Below, piece after piece: positions 10,362 to 18,754 of a DNA stretch of 64,000 bases. Both the position numbers and the translations under genes were made by a program. Source of the DNA: Saprospiraceae bacterium (GTDB lineage Bacteria > Bacteroidota > Bacteroidia > Chitinophagales > Saprospiraceae); contig JADKAA010000024.1 in NCBI GenBank assembly GCA_016715465.1, positions 1,240,001 to 1,304,000 of the forward strand, given 5' to 3'. The notes beneath the pieces were generated by a model. It did not search any database. It was given only the letters and a program-made list of their open reading frames with translations, and had not been told where the DNA came from. The first letter of the stretch is position 1, and every line of letters begins with the position of its first letter.

Positions 10362-11345
10362 ATGTCTTTTAAACCATATTTTATCCTGTTTCTCGCCCTT
10401 TTCGGGGCAATGTCGTGCTCCAATGAATTTGACCTCATTGAAGACAAGATTGAAACCCCAATCGTGTACAGCTTGCTGGACTATGAGGCACCTTACCAAT
10501 ACGTAAGGCTGGAACGCGCTTTTGCATCACCCGATAAATCTGCCCTGGAATTGGCCAAAAATCCCGATTCCCTGTATTACAAAAATGCGGTGGTGAGTCT
10601 CATTGTGGTGCGCAACGGCGGTGAACAGACCTTCAACCTCGAAGAAGTAGATGGCAATGACCTGGGATATCCACGTGAAGACGGTGTTTTTGCAACGGCA
10701 CCCAATAAACTGTACAGGATCAATTCGGCTTTGATGAACCTGGTTCCGGGCTTAAAAGTGAAATTGCGCATTGACCTGGGTGACGGCACTCCGGTAACCG
10801 CAGAAACAACCATCATCATAAAACCTGTCTCCAGCTTTCCAAGGTCAGGTACACCAGTTGCTTTCAGTCCCACTTTGCCAGACGTTTTCAGATGGAATCA
10901 CATCGGAGAATTTGGAGGATCCGTTTTTAACCTGCAGGCAACCATGCATTATACAGAAGTCATCGGTGGCAATGCCACCGAGAAGACACTCACCTGGCCC
11001 ATTGCCAAAAATTTAGACAAAGTCACCTTTACCACCGGACCGGGAGAGTTTTACAATTTCATTGGCTCTAATATTGAAAAAAATACAACTGTGACCAGGT
11101 TCTTCGACGGCTTGGATTATTCCATCATTTCAGGAGATGTCAATCTGTATAACTTTTTACTGGTAGGCCAGGCCAATACCGGCATTACCGGAAGTGGTGA
11201 ACTGCCCACTTACACCAACCTCAGCAGGGGATTGGGCATCTTTGGCTCCAAAGCTGTGCTCAAACTCGAAGGCTTAGGGTTGGCACCTCCGACCATCAAT
11301 GAACTGAAAAACAATAAACTGACCAAGGACCTTAATTTTCAGTAA
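10362..11345 (+). CDS. Lipoprotein of unknown function, DUF4249-like
   Basis: A 327-residue protein with a lipoprotein signal (FILFLALFGAMSCSNEFD, Cys near 20). The pattern that follows (IVYSLLDYEAPYQYVRLERAF..., an inserted variable loop, then VSLIVVRNGGEQTFNLEEV and VPGLKVKLRIDLGDGTPVTAETTI) resembles the DUF4249 type of Bacteroidota surface lipoproteins with beta-sandwich modules. No catalytic residues are evident. It converges with the WbqC-like gene, the two stops being 3 bases apart. Family assignment is by resemblance only. Confidence 0.6.
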   Translation: MSFKPYFILFLALFGAMSCSNEFDLIEDKIETPIVYSLLDYEAPYQYVRLERAFASPDKSALELAKNPDSLYYKNAVVSLIVVRNGGEQTFNLEEVDGNDLGYPREDGVFATAPNKLYRINSALMNLVPGLKVKLRIDLGDGTPVTAETTIIIKPVSSFPRSGTPVAFSPTLPDVFRWNHIGEFGGSVFNLQATMHYTEVIGGNATEKTLTWPIAKNLDKVTFTTGPGEFYNFIGSNIEKNTTVTRFFDGLDYSIISGDVNLYNFLLVGQANTGITGSGELPTYTNLSRGLGIFGSKAVLKLEGLGLAPPTINELKNNKLTKDLNFQ

Positions 11346-11348
11346 TTC

Positions 11349-11921
11349 TCACCACTTTAAGTATCGAACGGCTTCCGGTCCGGTATTCATAACCAGGTCG
11401 ATGGCACTTAAGCCAGAGATGAATCCAAACCTGGGTTCAAACACCTGTGCATAGGGTTTATATCCGAGGGTAGAAGTGTCCGGGCAATCAGGCAAATAAT
11501 CTCCACTATCCGTGATTTGTACAGAAAGCTTAAGCCAGGTTAGCATCAGCATCAGCGACTGTCTGTTTAAATCCCACAAAAAAACAGGTCTGGATTCCAA
11601 CAGCTTCTCGAGGTCATCGTAATAATGTTCAAAGTAAGCCGACTTGCCATAGGCGGCGCGCAGGGTTGCCGCATGGATGCGGGGCCAGTTTTCCGCGTAA
11701 GCGATGCGCACATCCCTAATCGGCATTTGTTCGTTTTTTCCCCGAAGTAAAGGAATGGAGAGAGTGACGATGCCATTGCCGCCGGCAACCCGGTATCGGT
11801 TGCGATCTGATCTTTTCTGATAGTGTTCGCAGGCGTCTATGATGCCCCCGCCCGCAGCCAGCAATGTGCTGAAATAAGCGGCATCCGGAAAAGTCAGCGA
11901 TTTTAAATGAGCATAATTCAT
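11349..11921 (-). CDS. WbqC-family protein
   Basis: A 190-residue protein. The segments ACEHYQKRSDRNRYRVAGGNGIVTLSIPLL, IRDVRIAYAENWPRIHAATLRAAYGKSAYFEHYYDDL and SLMLMLTWLKLSVQI match the WbqC-like family. Some members lie in O-antigen and glycan loci, and others (as here) stand alone in Bacteroidota. The biochemical activity is not established. ATG at 11921 is the only good start. Confidence 0.8.
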   Translation of the reverse strand: MNYAHLKSLTFPDAAYFSTLLAAGGGIIDACEHYQKRSDRNRYRVAGGNGIVTLSIPLLRGKNEQMPIRDVRIAYAENWPRIHAATLRAAYGKSAYFEHYYDDLEKLLESRPVFLWDLNRQSLMLMLTWLKLSVQITDSGDYLPDCPDTSTLGYKPYAQVFEPRFGFISGLSAIDLVMNTGPEAVRYLKW

Positions 11922-12017
11922 ACGAGTGGCTATTTGCCCCGCAAAACTACGACATTCCGGTCAATGGACTATTTTGATTTGACGTTTGGTTTGAGTAAAT
12001 AACGCGGCTATTTTGCG

Positions 12018-12025
12018 TATATTTG
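12018..12025 (+). promoter_or_regulatory. -7 element TATATTTG of the HerA-like ATPase gene
   Basis: TATATTTG fits TAnnTTTG exactly and is followed 21 bases later by the ATG at 12047. A TTTG lies at 11990, somewhat too far for a standard -33 box. Because this element overlaps the first codons of the longer possible frame (from 12023), the start at 12047 is preferred. Confidence 0.55.
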
Positions 12026-12046
12026 TACAACACAAATTTTGATCAC

Positions 12047-13633
12047 ATGTCAAAAGAAAAATTTGCAGCCGAGGTCGCTGCGGCTTATAGTTTTACCGGA
12101 CCTTCCATCATCCTGGGTGCTCCAAAGTATATGGATGAAGTCCTCACGGAAAACTTTATCCGTATTCCGTTGAAGACACTCAACCGTCACGGACTCATCG
12201 CCGGTGCAACGGGAACAGGAAAAACCAAAACACTTCAAATCATCGCTGAACAACTTTCTGCCCAAGGAGTACCAAGCCTGCTGATGGACGTCAAAGGCGA
12301 CTTAAGCGGCATTGCGGCCATGGGAGTTTCAAATGAAAAAATACAGGAGAGACACCAGAAAATAGGCATCCCATTTATTCCGGATGGCAGTCCGGTGGAA
12401 TTCCTCAGCCTGAGCCATGATAAGGGACTGCGCTTGCGCGCCACCGTTACCGAATTTGGCCCGGTCTTGTTTTCAAAAATCCTCGATCTCAATGACATTC
12501 AAACCGGCGTCGTCACCCTGGTATTTAAATGGTGCGACGACAATCAGTTGCCGCTGATCGATCTCAACGATGTAAAAAAAGTGTTGCAGTTTTTGTCCAA
12601 TGAGGGCAAGGAACAAATAGAGCAGGAATACGGTACCATATCGAGCACCACGGTAGGTACTATTATGCGCAAAATCGTCGAACTCGAGCAGCAGGGTGCT
12701 GAATTGTTTTTTGGCGAACCCTCTTTTGATGTAGATGACCTGGCCAGGTTGGACGAAGACGGCAAAGGCATCATATCCATCCTGCGGGTTACTGACATCC
12801 AGGATAAACCCAAGTTGTTTTCCACCTTTATGCTGCAGATTCTGGCTGAAATTTATGCCACCTTCCCGGAAGCAGGTGACCTCGACAGACCCAAACTTTG
12901 TCTCTTCATCGATGAAGCCCACCTGGTCTTTAATGAAGCCAGCAAAGCCCTGCTCGATCAAATAGAAACCATCATCAAACTCATCCGGTCAAAAAGCATA
13001 GGTGTATTTTTCATCACCCAGAATCCGGCCGATGTGCCCGAAGCAGTGCTGGGTCAGCTGGGTTTAAAAGTACAGCACGCCTTACGCGCCTTTACTGCCA
13101 AAGACCGCAAAGCGATCAAGCTGGCCTCAGAAAATTTTCCCATCAGCGAATATTACAAAACCGATGAACTGCTCACCTCGCTCGGTATTGGCGAGGCCAT
13201 GTGTACGGCTTTGAATGAAAAAGGCATACCCACGCCATTGGTGCATGTGTATCTGCGTGCGCCGCAGTCCCGCATGGATGTGCTCACCGAACCGGAACTC
13301 AACCACCTGATGAACAATTCTGCCATTGCGCACAAATATAATCAGACCCTGGACAGGGAGAGTGCCTATGAAATCCTCTCCGGTAAAATCGAGGAAGCAC
13401 AGCAGGAAACTACGCAGGAAGAACTGCGCAGGCAACAGGAAGACAGCCGGTCTGCGGGAAGGGGCAAAGAAGAAAAATCTACATTCGAAAAAGTGATCAC
13501 CAGCACGACCACACGACAGATCGGGTCAACCATTGCGCGGGAACTTACCCGGGGTCTGCTCGGTGTGTTGGGCGTAAAAACCTCCACGAGGCGAACCACT
13601 ACACGCAGAAAGTCACCATTTTCATGGTTTTAA
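12047..13633 (+). CDS. HerA-like / DUF853 ATPase
   Basis: A 528-residue cytoplasmic P-loop protein. Walker A is GATGTGKT (residues 53-60) and Walker B is LCLFIDEAH (around Asp289). The conserved GVFFITQNPADVPEAVLGQLGLKVQHALRAFT segment carries sensor-like residues of HerA-type translocases. The C-terminus is charged, with a QQETTQEELRRQQEDSRSAGRGKEE stretch and a basic tail (TSTRRTTTRRK). Members of this DUF853 group are annotated as helicase HerA-like but have no defined role. The gene precedes the LptF/G-like permease by 21 bases and is probably co-transcribed with it. Confidence 0.85.
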   Translation: MSKEKFAAEVAAAYSFTGPSIILGAPKYMDEVLTENFIRIPLKTLNRHGLIAGATGTGKTKTLQIIAEQLSAQGVPSLLMDVKGDLSGIAAMGVSNEKIQERHQKIGIPFIPDGSPVEFLSLSHDKGLRLRATVTEFGPVLFSKILDLNDIQTGVVTLVFKWCDDNQLPLIDLNDVKKVLQFLSNEGKEQIEQEYGTISSTTVGTIMRKIVELEQQGAELFFGEPSFDVDDLARLDEDGKGIISILRVTDIQDKPKLFSTFMLQILAEIYATFPEAGDLDRPKLCLFIDEAHLVFNEASKALLDQIETIIKLIRSKSIGVFFITQNPADVPEAVLGQLGLKVQHALRAFTAKDRKAIKLASENFPISEYYKTDELLTSLGIGEAMCTALNEKGIPTPLVHVYLRAPQSRMDVLTEPELNHLMNNSAIAHKYNQTLDRESAYEILSGKIEEAQQETTQEELRRQQEDSRSAGRGKEEKSTFEKVITSTTTRQIGSTIARELTRGLLGVLGVKTSTRRTTTRRKSPFSWF

Positions 13634-13654
13634 ATAAAATAAAGCCCAGGCATT

Positions 13655-15382
13655 TTGAAGAAGCTCGATAAGTTTATCCTTACAAGCTTTATTGGTCCAT
13701 ACGTTCTGTCGTTTTTTATTGCAGAGTTTGTATTGATTATGCAATTCCTGTGGAAGTACATAGATGACATCCTGGGTAAGGGCTTTTCTATGTTTGACAT
13801 CATCGAACTGGTACTGTATTACAGCTTTTCCATCATTCCCATGGCCTTGCCGATTTCCATTTTACTATCCTCGGTGATGGTGTACGGGGATATTTCTGAA
13901 AAATATGAATTGTCCAGCATGAAGACCGCGGGCATATCCCTGCTCAGGGTAATGAAACCTGCGATTTTCCTCGCCCTTTTCACAGCCTGTTTTTCAGTGG
14001 TGGCCTCCAACTACCTCAAACCGGTAGCTACCTTCCAGTTCAAAAAAAGATTTGACCTGATACGCAAACAAAAATCGACGCTGGCCATTGAAGAAGGCAT
14101 TTTTAATAACGACTTCAGGGACATCATCATCCGCGTGGGCAGGAAGGATAAAAATGACCGCGACGTACACGATGTGCTCATCTACGACCATTCCCAGCCC
14201 GATAAGTCACTCCTCAACCTCATCAAGGCTGACTCCGCCGAAATGTATGCCACGGTGGACGGCAATTATTTTGTGATGAACCTCAAGGAGGGTGAACAGT
14301 ATCAGGAACTAGAAAGAAACAGCAAGGAAAATGGCCGGATTGCGTATCCATTAATACGAACCAGTTTTGAGCGGTGGTCTAAGGTCATCGACATGAGCAA
14401 TTTTTACCTCAGTGAAAGCGACCTCAACATAAGCCGCAACCGGGAAGACATGCTCAATACTTTTCAATTGCTTCGCCAGATCGACACGCTCAATAAGTCT
14501 ATGCAGACCTACTGGGAAAAAGCGGCTTTGAATTACAAGGAAATCGATAACCAGACCGGTCTCGACGAAATTGCTTATCAGAATCAACTCCATGCCGAAG
14601 AAGCCCGCCTGGCTCGGAAAGCCAAAAGGGAAAAGTTCGAGCCCGTCATCCCCAAAGAAAAACCCCGCGTCATTACCAAGGCTGACCCTGCCATCAGCAC
14701 CGAAAATGTGTATGCACTGCAAAAAGCCAGAATGAAGTTGCTGCAAAAAAAAATGGACAAAGGCGTGCCAAAAACTGCCCAACAGTCTGTGGAAACATCG
14801 TCGACCCCGGCCAAGACTCAGCCCGCCATGAGGGATACCGCAGGATGGTTCAGGAGGGTGCCCAACTATGATCTGTCCAGGGCAAAAGCCTTTTACGAAA
14901 CCTTTGACAGTGTGACGCTGTCCAATATGATCCTGCGGGCCATCCCCACGGTGACATCCAACATGGATCAGGCCAATGCAGCGTTTCACAATGTGAACCA
15001 TGCCGATTTCCAAAAGCAGGTTTACGTGCTCCGTTTGGGCCAGCAATACAGCTTTGCCCTGGTTTGTATCTTGTTTCTTTTCATCGGGGCGCCCATGGGA
15101 TCGATCATCCGCAAAGGAGGATATGGTTACCCCCTCCTGGTAGCCATCCTGTTTTACATGTTGTTCATCATCACCACTATTGTAGGAGAAAAACTGCTCA
15201 AAAGTGAAACCATCCCGGGTTGGCTGGGTGCCTGGATGCCCTGCATTATCCTCTTGCCGTTTAGTCTTTATTTTACCTACCAGGCCCTGAATGATGCCCG
15301 ATTCAGCTGGATCGACCGGGTGGAACAGTTTTTTATCCGCCTTTTCCGGCCACTGGTACAGGGAAAACAACTCAGCAACTAA
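13655..15382 (+). CDS. LptF/LptG-family permease (YjgP/YjgQ)
   Basis: A 575-residue inner-membrane protein. The N-terminal membrane helices (FILTSFIGPYVLSFFIAEFVLIMQFLWKYIDDILGKG, ALPISILLSSVMVYGDISEKYEL) match the LptF/G family, which forms the lipopolysaccharide export ABC transporter with LptB. A periplasmic beta-jellyroll region follows, then a long charged insertion (about residues 300-400, rich in Lys/Glu/Ala) that is much longer than in E. coli, then three C-terminal helices (FALVCILFLFIGAPMGSIIRKGG...). The start is TTG at 13655, giving MKKLDKFIL; no ATG fits. Which of LptF or LptG it represents cannot be told. Confidence 0.88.
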   Translation: MKKLDKFILTSFIGPYVLSFFIAEFVLIMQFLWKYIDDILGKGFSMFDIIELVLYYSFSIIPMALPISILLSSVMVYGDISEKYELSSMKTAGISLLRVMKPAIFLALFTACFSVVASNYLKPVATFQFKKRFDLIRKQKSTLAIEEGIFNNDFRDIIIRVGRKDKNDRDVHDVLIYDHSQPDKSLLNLIKADSAEMYATVDGNYFVMNLKEGEQYQELERNSKENGRIAYPLIRTSFERWSKVIDMSNFYLSESDLNISRNREDMLNTFQLLRQIDTLNKSMQTYWEKAALNYKEIDNQTGLDEIAYQNQLHAEEARLARKAKREKFEPVIPKEKPRVITKADPAISTENVYALQKARMKLLQKKMDKGVPKTAQQSVETSSTPAKTQPAMRDTAGWFRRVPNYDLSRAKAFYETFDSVTLSNMILRAIPTVTSNMDQANAAFHNVNHADFQKQVYVLRLGQQYSFALVCILFLFIGAPMGSIIRKGGYGYPLLVAILFYMLFIITTIVGEKLLKSETIPGWLGAWMPCIILLPFSLYFTYQALNDARFSWIDRVEQFFIRLFRPLVQGKQLSN

Positions 15383-15406
15383 ATTATACCTTTGGTTCCG
15401 TGCCTA

Positions 15407-15436
15407 TTGACTATTTGATGAATTTATTTAAATTTG
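15407..15436 (+). promoter_or_regulatory. Promoter of the Nudix-type regulator gene
   Basis: TTG at 15407-15409, a 19-base spacer, then TAAATTTG at 15429-15436, a good match to the Bacteroidota consensus. ATG follows at 15462. Confidence 0.6.
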
Positions 15437-15461
15437 TCAACTACAACACTTATTGTCATTT

Positions 15462-16196
15462 ATGGACCAAATTAAACCAAGATCGTTAGCTAAGGAGAAC
15501 ATCAATACCTGGATTTCGCAGATCAATACGGAATATAAACTCGCAATGTCGGTGGATTGTGTCATTTTTGGATATACCGCAGCTGACCTCTACGTAGCCC
15601 TGATACGCTGTAATTTCCCGCCGTACGAAGGAGAACTGTCGTTGGCCGGAGACTTGCTCAAGAGCAATGAAGACCTCGATGAAGCCGCCAACCGGATTTT
15701 ATGGGAAAGGGTTGGCCTTCGCAATGTGTATGTGGAGCAGGTGCAATGTTTCGGCAAACTGGATCGCCACCCACTGGGCAGGGTTGTCACGGTGGCTTAT
15801 TACTCCCTCATCAAGATAGATGACTACCTTAAGGTAGTGAGCAATGACTGTCCGCTAATATGGAAAAAAGTGGATGAAGTCGGTCAACTGGCTTTTGACC
15901 ACAACGAAATTTTTGACCTTTGCCTCGCCAAGCTGAGAAGACAACTCAAAGAACACCCCGTGGGTTTTAGTTTGTTGCCCAAAAAATTTACCCTCAACCA
16001 GTTGCAGCAACTGTACGAGGTCATCCTCAACATTTCATTTGACAAACGCAATTTTCGCCGAAAACTCAAGGCCCTGGATGCCATCAAGGATGAAGGCGAA
16101 GTGGAAAAAGACGTGAGGCACCGGCCCGCAAAATTGTATTCCTTCGACATCGAAAAATATGAAGCCTCTCCCAAAAGCGGCTTCCTCGTTACCTGA
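15462..16196 (+). CDS. NrtR-like regulator: degenerate Nudix domain plus winged helix
   Basis: A 244-residue protein. Residues about 15-140 form a Nudix fold, but the Nudix box (GDLLKSNEDLDEAANRILWE) lacks the catalytic REUxEE pattern: RI replaces RE and ER replaces EE. It should therefore bind a ligand rather than hydrolyse it. The C-terminal part (FTLNQLQQLYEVILNISFDKRNFRRKLKAL) is the winged-helix DNA-binding domain seen in NrtR-type regulators, which in Bacteroidota often sense sugar or NAD-related metabolites. The target genes are not apparent from the neighbours. ATG at 15462 is preferred to the upstream TTG at 15453. Confidence 0.82.
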   Translation: MDQIKPRSLAKENINTWISQINTEYKLAMSVDCVIFGYTAADLYVALIRCNFPPYEGELSLAGDLLKSNEDLDEAANRILWERVGLRNVYVEQVQCFGKLDRHPLGRVVTVAYYSLIKIDDYLKVVSNDCPLIWKKVDEVGQLAFDHNEIFDLCLAKLRRQLKEHPVGFSLLPKKFTLNQLQQLYEVILNISFDKRNFRRKLKALDAIKDEGEVEKDVRHRPAKLYSFDIEKYEASPKSGFLVT

Positions 16197-16211
16197 TTAT
16201 CAGGTTAGGGC

Positions 16212-16235
16212 AAAAAAAAGGGGCAAAAACCCCTT
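16212..16235 (-). terminator. Intrinsic terminator of trxA
   Basis: On the minus strand AAGGGG-TTTTTG-CCCCTT is followed by an uninterrupted T run. It lies between the converging Nudix-regulator and trxA genes and may act in both directions. Confidence 0.85.
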
Positions 16236-16262
16236 AAGTGTATGTGTAAGTATTACTATGTC

Positions 16263-16580
16263 TTAGTTTAACTGCGCGTTGATCTTATCCGCCAGTGTTG
16301 CCTTGGTGGTAGTACCCACGTGTTTGTCCACTACTTGTCCGTCCTTAAAAATGAGGATGGTAGGAATCGACCTGATGCCGTACTTCATTGAAATTTCGGG
16401 ATTTTCGTCCACGTTGACTTTTCCTATTTTAACCTTGCCGTCATATTCTTTTGCCAGGTCTTCTACGATGGGACCTATCAATCTGCAAGGTCCACACCAT
16501 TCTGCCCAAAAATCTACCACAGAAACGCCACCGGCCAGTGCTGTGTCGTTAAAGTTTGCATCTGTGAATTGTAATGCCAT
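16263..16580 (-). CDS. trxA: Thioredoxin
   Basis: A 105-residue protein of canonical length with the redox motif WCGPC at residues 28-32 (VVDFWAEWCGPCRLIGPIVEDLA) and the cis-proline loop RSIPTILIFKDG. It is a cytoplasmic dithiol reductant for ribonucleotide reductase, peroxiredoxins and other enzymes. It is a single-gene unit with its own promoter (16648-16619) and terminator. Confidence 0.97.
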   Translation of the reverse strand: MALQFTDANFNDTALAGGVSVVDFWAEWCGPCRLIGPIVEDLAKEYDGKVKIGKVNVDENPEISMKYGIRSIPTILIFKDGQVVDKHVGTTTKATLADKINAQLN

Positions 16581-16618
16581 TTTGTTTGTATTTAAAATTT
16601 ACTAATGTTATAAAAAAA

Positions 16619-16648
16619 CAAACATAGATAGATTCTTAAAAGTTGCAA
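16619..16648 (-). promoter_or_regulatory. trxA promoter, near-perfect Bacteroidota consensus
   Basis: On the minus strand TTG (16648-16646), exactly 19 bases, then TATGTTTG (16626-16619). The leader to the ATG is about 35 bases. Confidence 0.75.
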
Positions 16649-16689
16649 TTCCCCGGATTAAAGAATGCAAACAGAATGTTAATTAAATC

Positions 16690-17961
16690 TTATACTCCGC
16701 TGGCGTCTCCTTCCAGAGGTATGTGATCCAACATGATCTTGATCTTGTCCCTGTGTTCGAAGAAGTTTGGCAATTCATTTTCCGGCATGGGTTTCGCGGG
16801 TTGGAAGACTTCTCTCAGGTGATTCACTTGGCGGCCATTTTTCCAAAACCTGAAACACACGTGAGGACCGGTGGCAAGGCCTGTGGAACCCACATAACCT
16901 ATGGTTTGCCCTTGTTTGACCCGGGTGCCCCTGCGGATGCCGCTGGCGTAGCCCTGCATGTGCAGGTACTGGGTCTGATATACTTTGTCGTGGCGCAATT
17001 TTACGTAGCGTCCATTGTTGCCGGTGTAGGCTGCTTCTTCGACCACGCCATCTGCGACCGCCCTGATCGGCGTGCCATATGGTGCGGCGTAATCAGTGCC
17101 AAGGTGAGGTATAGTGGTGCGTCGGATGGGGTGGAACCTCCTCATATTGAAGCCGGAAGAAATGCGCGTAAATTTCACCGGAGATTTCAGGAAGGTACTT
17201 TTTGCAGGTCGCCCCTGGTAATCGTAGTAGCCTTTGTATTCTCCGTTTTCATAATACACGGAATAGTGAGATCCGGCATCGTTTTTATAATAGGCTCCGA
17301 TGAGTTTTCCCATGCCTATTTCCTGACCATCTACATATTTCTTTTCAAAGACCACCTTAAATTGGTCGCCTTTTTGGGTATGATAAAAGTCAACCGAGGA
17401 TGCCATGGCATCTTCCATTTTATCGATGATGGCCGGATTCACACCTTGTTCGCTCAGGGTATTCCAAAGACTGGAGTTGATTTCCCCGGAAGCGGTTTCG
17501 ATGCAGGTTTCAAAAGCCCGTTCGTACAAATTGATGGTGACGCTGTCTCTGAAATCATACACGACATAGTGCAGGGGAGACGGTTCATATACAATGGCGC
17601 AGGCGTGGCTGCAGCTGTCGGTCTTCACGATGTGGTATTCCCTTCCCGGTCTGAGTTTCGTCACGCTGAAAATATCAGCCGCTTTTTTCTCGATCATATG
17701 GATGACATCGCTGCCGATGCCGTTTTCGGACAGGATCTCGCCCAAAACTTCCCCCTTACTTACGGTGAAGGTGCTCAGGTGGTAGTTTCCGGTGTCGAAG
17801 CCAAATATGACCGGATTGTTTTTATCCTGAATGATGATGTCGGGTGTTCCAAAAGTCTGATTTGCAATACTCTCAATTTTCTTATAGCCGGATATGAGCG
17901 TCAGCGCGAGCAGGCAGGACATTAATATGTCTACCCTTACAGCTGACTTTTTTTGCTGCAT
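16690..17961 (-). CDS. M23-family (LytM-type) peptidase, membrane-anchored
   Basis: A 423-residue protein. A hydrophobic segment (residues about 10-26, VDILMSCLLALTLISGY) anchors or exports it; the middle region resembles the LysM/OapA-like part found before LytM domains. The C-terminal M23 domain carries the zinc motif PHLGTDYAAP (His286, Asp290), the YVKLRHDKVYQTQYLHMQGY strand and GSTGLATGPHVCF. The third zinc ligand, usually the second His of HxH, is Cys369 here (His367-Val-Cys369). Family members cut peptidoglycan cross-links or activate amidases. A -7 element lies at 18012-18019. Confidence 0.88.
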   Translation of the reverse strand: MQQKKSAVRVDILMSCLLALTLISGYKKIESIANQTFGTPDIIIQDKNNPVIFGFDTGNYHLSTFTVSKGEVLGEILSENGIGSDVIHMIEKKAADIFSVTKLRPGREYHIVKTDSCSHACAIVYEPSPLHYVVYDFRDSVTINLYERAFETCIETASGEINSSLWNTLSEQGVNPAIIDKMEDAMASSVDFYHTQKGDQFKVVFEKKYVDGQEIGMGKLIGAYYKNDAGSHYSVYYENGEYKGYYDYQGRPAKSTFLKSPVKFTRISSGFNMRRFHPIRRTTIPHLGTDYAAPYGTPIRAVADGVVEEAAYTGNNGRYVKLRHDKVYQTQYLHMQGYASGIRRGTRVKQGQTIGYVGSTGLATGPHVCFRFWKNGRQVNHLREVFQPAKPMPENELPNFFEHRDKIKIMLDHIPLEGDASGV

Positions 17962-18011
17962 CGTTTTTTAAACACGGTTTCAGTTTTATATTGTAAAAAT
18001 CCAAACAGTCG

Positions 18012-18019
18012 CAAAGATA
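18012..18019 (-). promoter_or_regulatory. -7 element TATCTTTG of the M23 peptidase gene
   Basis: TATCTTTG on the minus strand, about 50 bases before the ATG at 17961. No good -33 box is seen at the expected distance. Confidence 0.4.
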
Positions 18020-18127
18020 GCCCCCTCAGCCAGGTAATTTTGTTTCCAAATTGTTATTGAAATCTTAAAATCACCCCCTTTGCGGCTGCAAAATAAAATT
18101 AATCCCCTACATCAATACCTAATATAA

Positions 18128-18706
18128 TTATTTTTTTTGAAAAATAACAAACAATTCGTTGTCTTTTCTTGGCATTATTGAGTTATACGCATTAGAAAAG
18201 CGCTTAATATGAATTTTTTCACCAAATAAGATTTGGTATTCCTGCGCTGTACCTCCAAATGGCGGTCCCTGTTTTTCGAAGACCGAACTGAACAAAAGTC
18301 CCACCAGTTTGCCCCCCGGTTTGAGCAGTTGGTGCATTTTTTCTACATAAGCTGGCCGGAGCACCGGGTCCAGCGCACAGAAAAAAGTCTGCTCTATGAT
18401 GAGGTCATACGCACCGTGCAGTTGGAAAAAATCGCCGTGGATGGTTTTGATGACAGACTGCCCTTCAAACTGGGCCAGTGGTGGTCGGGCTATGTCGCAG
18501 ACGGTCACCCCGGTAAATCCCGCCGCAACCAGGTAATGGGCTTCGTAGGCATTGCCCGCCCCGGGAATGAGTATGTCGATGGTTTTATCCGGCAACTGGT
18601 CAAAATAGTTCGTCAGCGCCGGCGACGCATGACCGATGTCCCAGCCCGTCTCTCCGGCTTCGTAGCGGCTGGTCCAGTATTGTTCATCCAGGGGTGTAGG
18701 TTCCAT
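18128..18706 (-). CDS. TPMT-like SAM-dependent methyltransferase
   Basis: A 192-residue protein. It opens with YWTSRYEAGETGWDIGHASPAL, the signature of the thiopurine S-methyltransferase-like family. The SAM-binding motif I is IDILIPGAGNAYEAHYL (about 43-59), followed by VTVCDIARPPL, FEGQSVIKTIHGDFF and YDLIIEQTFFCAL (motif IV). It probably methylates a thiol, halide or other small nucleophile in the cytoplasm; the substrate is unknown. It is divergent from folP, the starts being 48 bases apart. Confidence 0.85.
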   Translation of the reverse strand: MEPTPLDEQYWTSRYEAGETGWDIGHASPALTNYFDQLPDKTIDILIPGAGNAYEAHYLVAAGFTGVTVCDIARPPLAQFEGQSVIKTIHGDFFQLHGAYDLIIEQTFFCALDPVLRPAYVEKMHQLLKPGGKLVGLLFSSVFEKQGPPFGGTAQEYQILFGEKIHIKRFSNAYNSIMPRKDNELFVIFQKK

Positions 18707-18746
18707 GACTTGCTTTTTATATTTTTACAGTTACTAAAACAGCAGA

Positions 18747-18754
18747 CAAAGATA
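18747..18754 (-). promoter_or_regulatory. -7 element TATCTTTG of the TPMT-like gene
   Basis: TATCTTTG on the minus strand, about 40 bases before the ATG at 18706, directly abutting the GTG start of folP on the other strand. No clear -33 box. Confidence 0.4.

Noticed and set aside
14351..15370. 339-codon open frame on the minus strand
   Set aside because: Antisense to the LptF/G-like permease; no domain or protein-like composition.
16723..17925. 400-codon open frame on the plus strand
   Set aside because: Exactly antisense to the M23 peptidase, whose motifs are clear; the frame is a codon-bias shadow with low-complexity His/Gly/Phe-rich sequence.
18233..18754. N-terminal extension of folP to 449 residues
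   Set aside because: The extension is antisense to the methyltransferase gene; family homology starts at GTG 18755.
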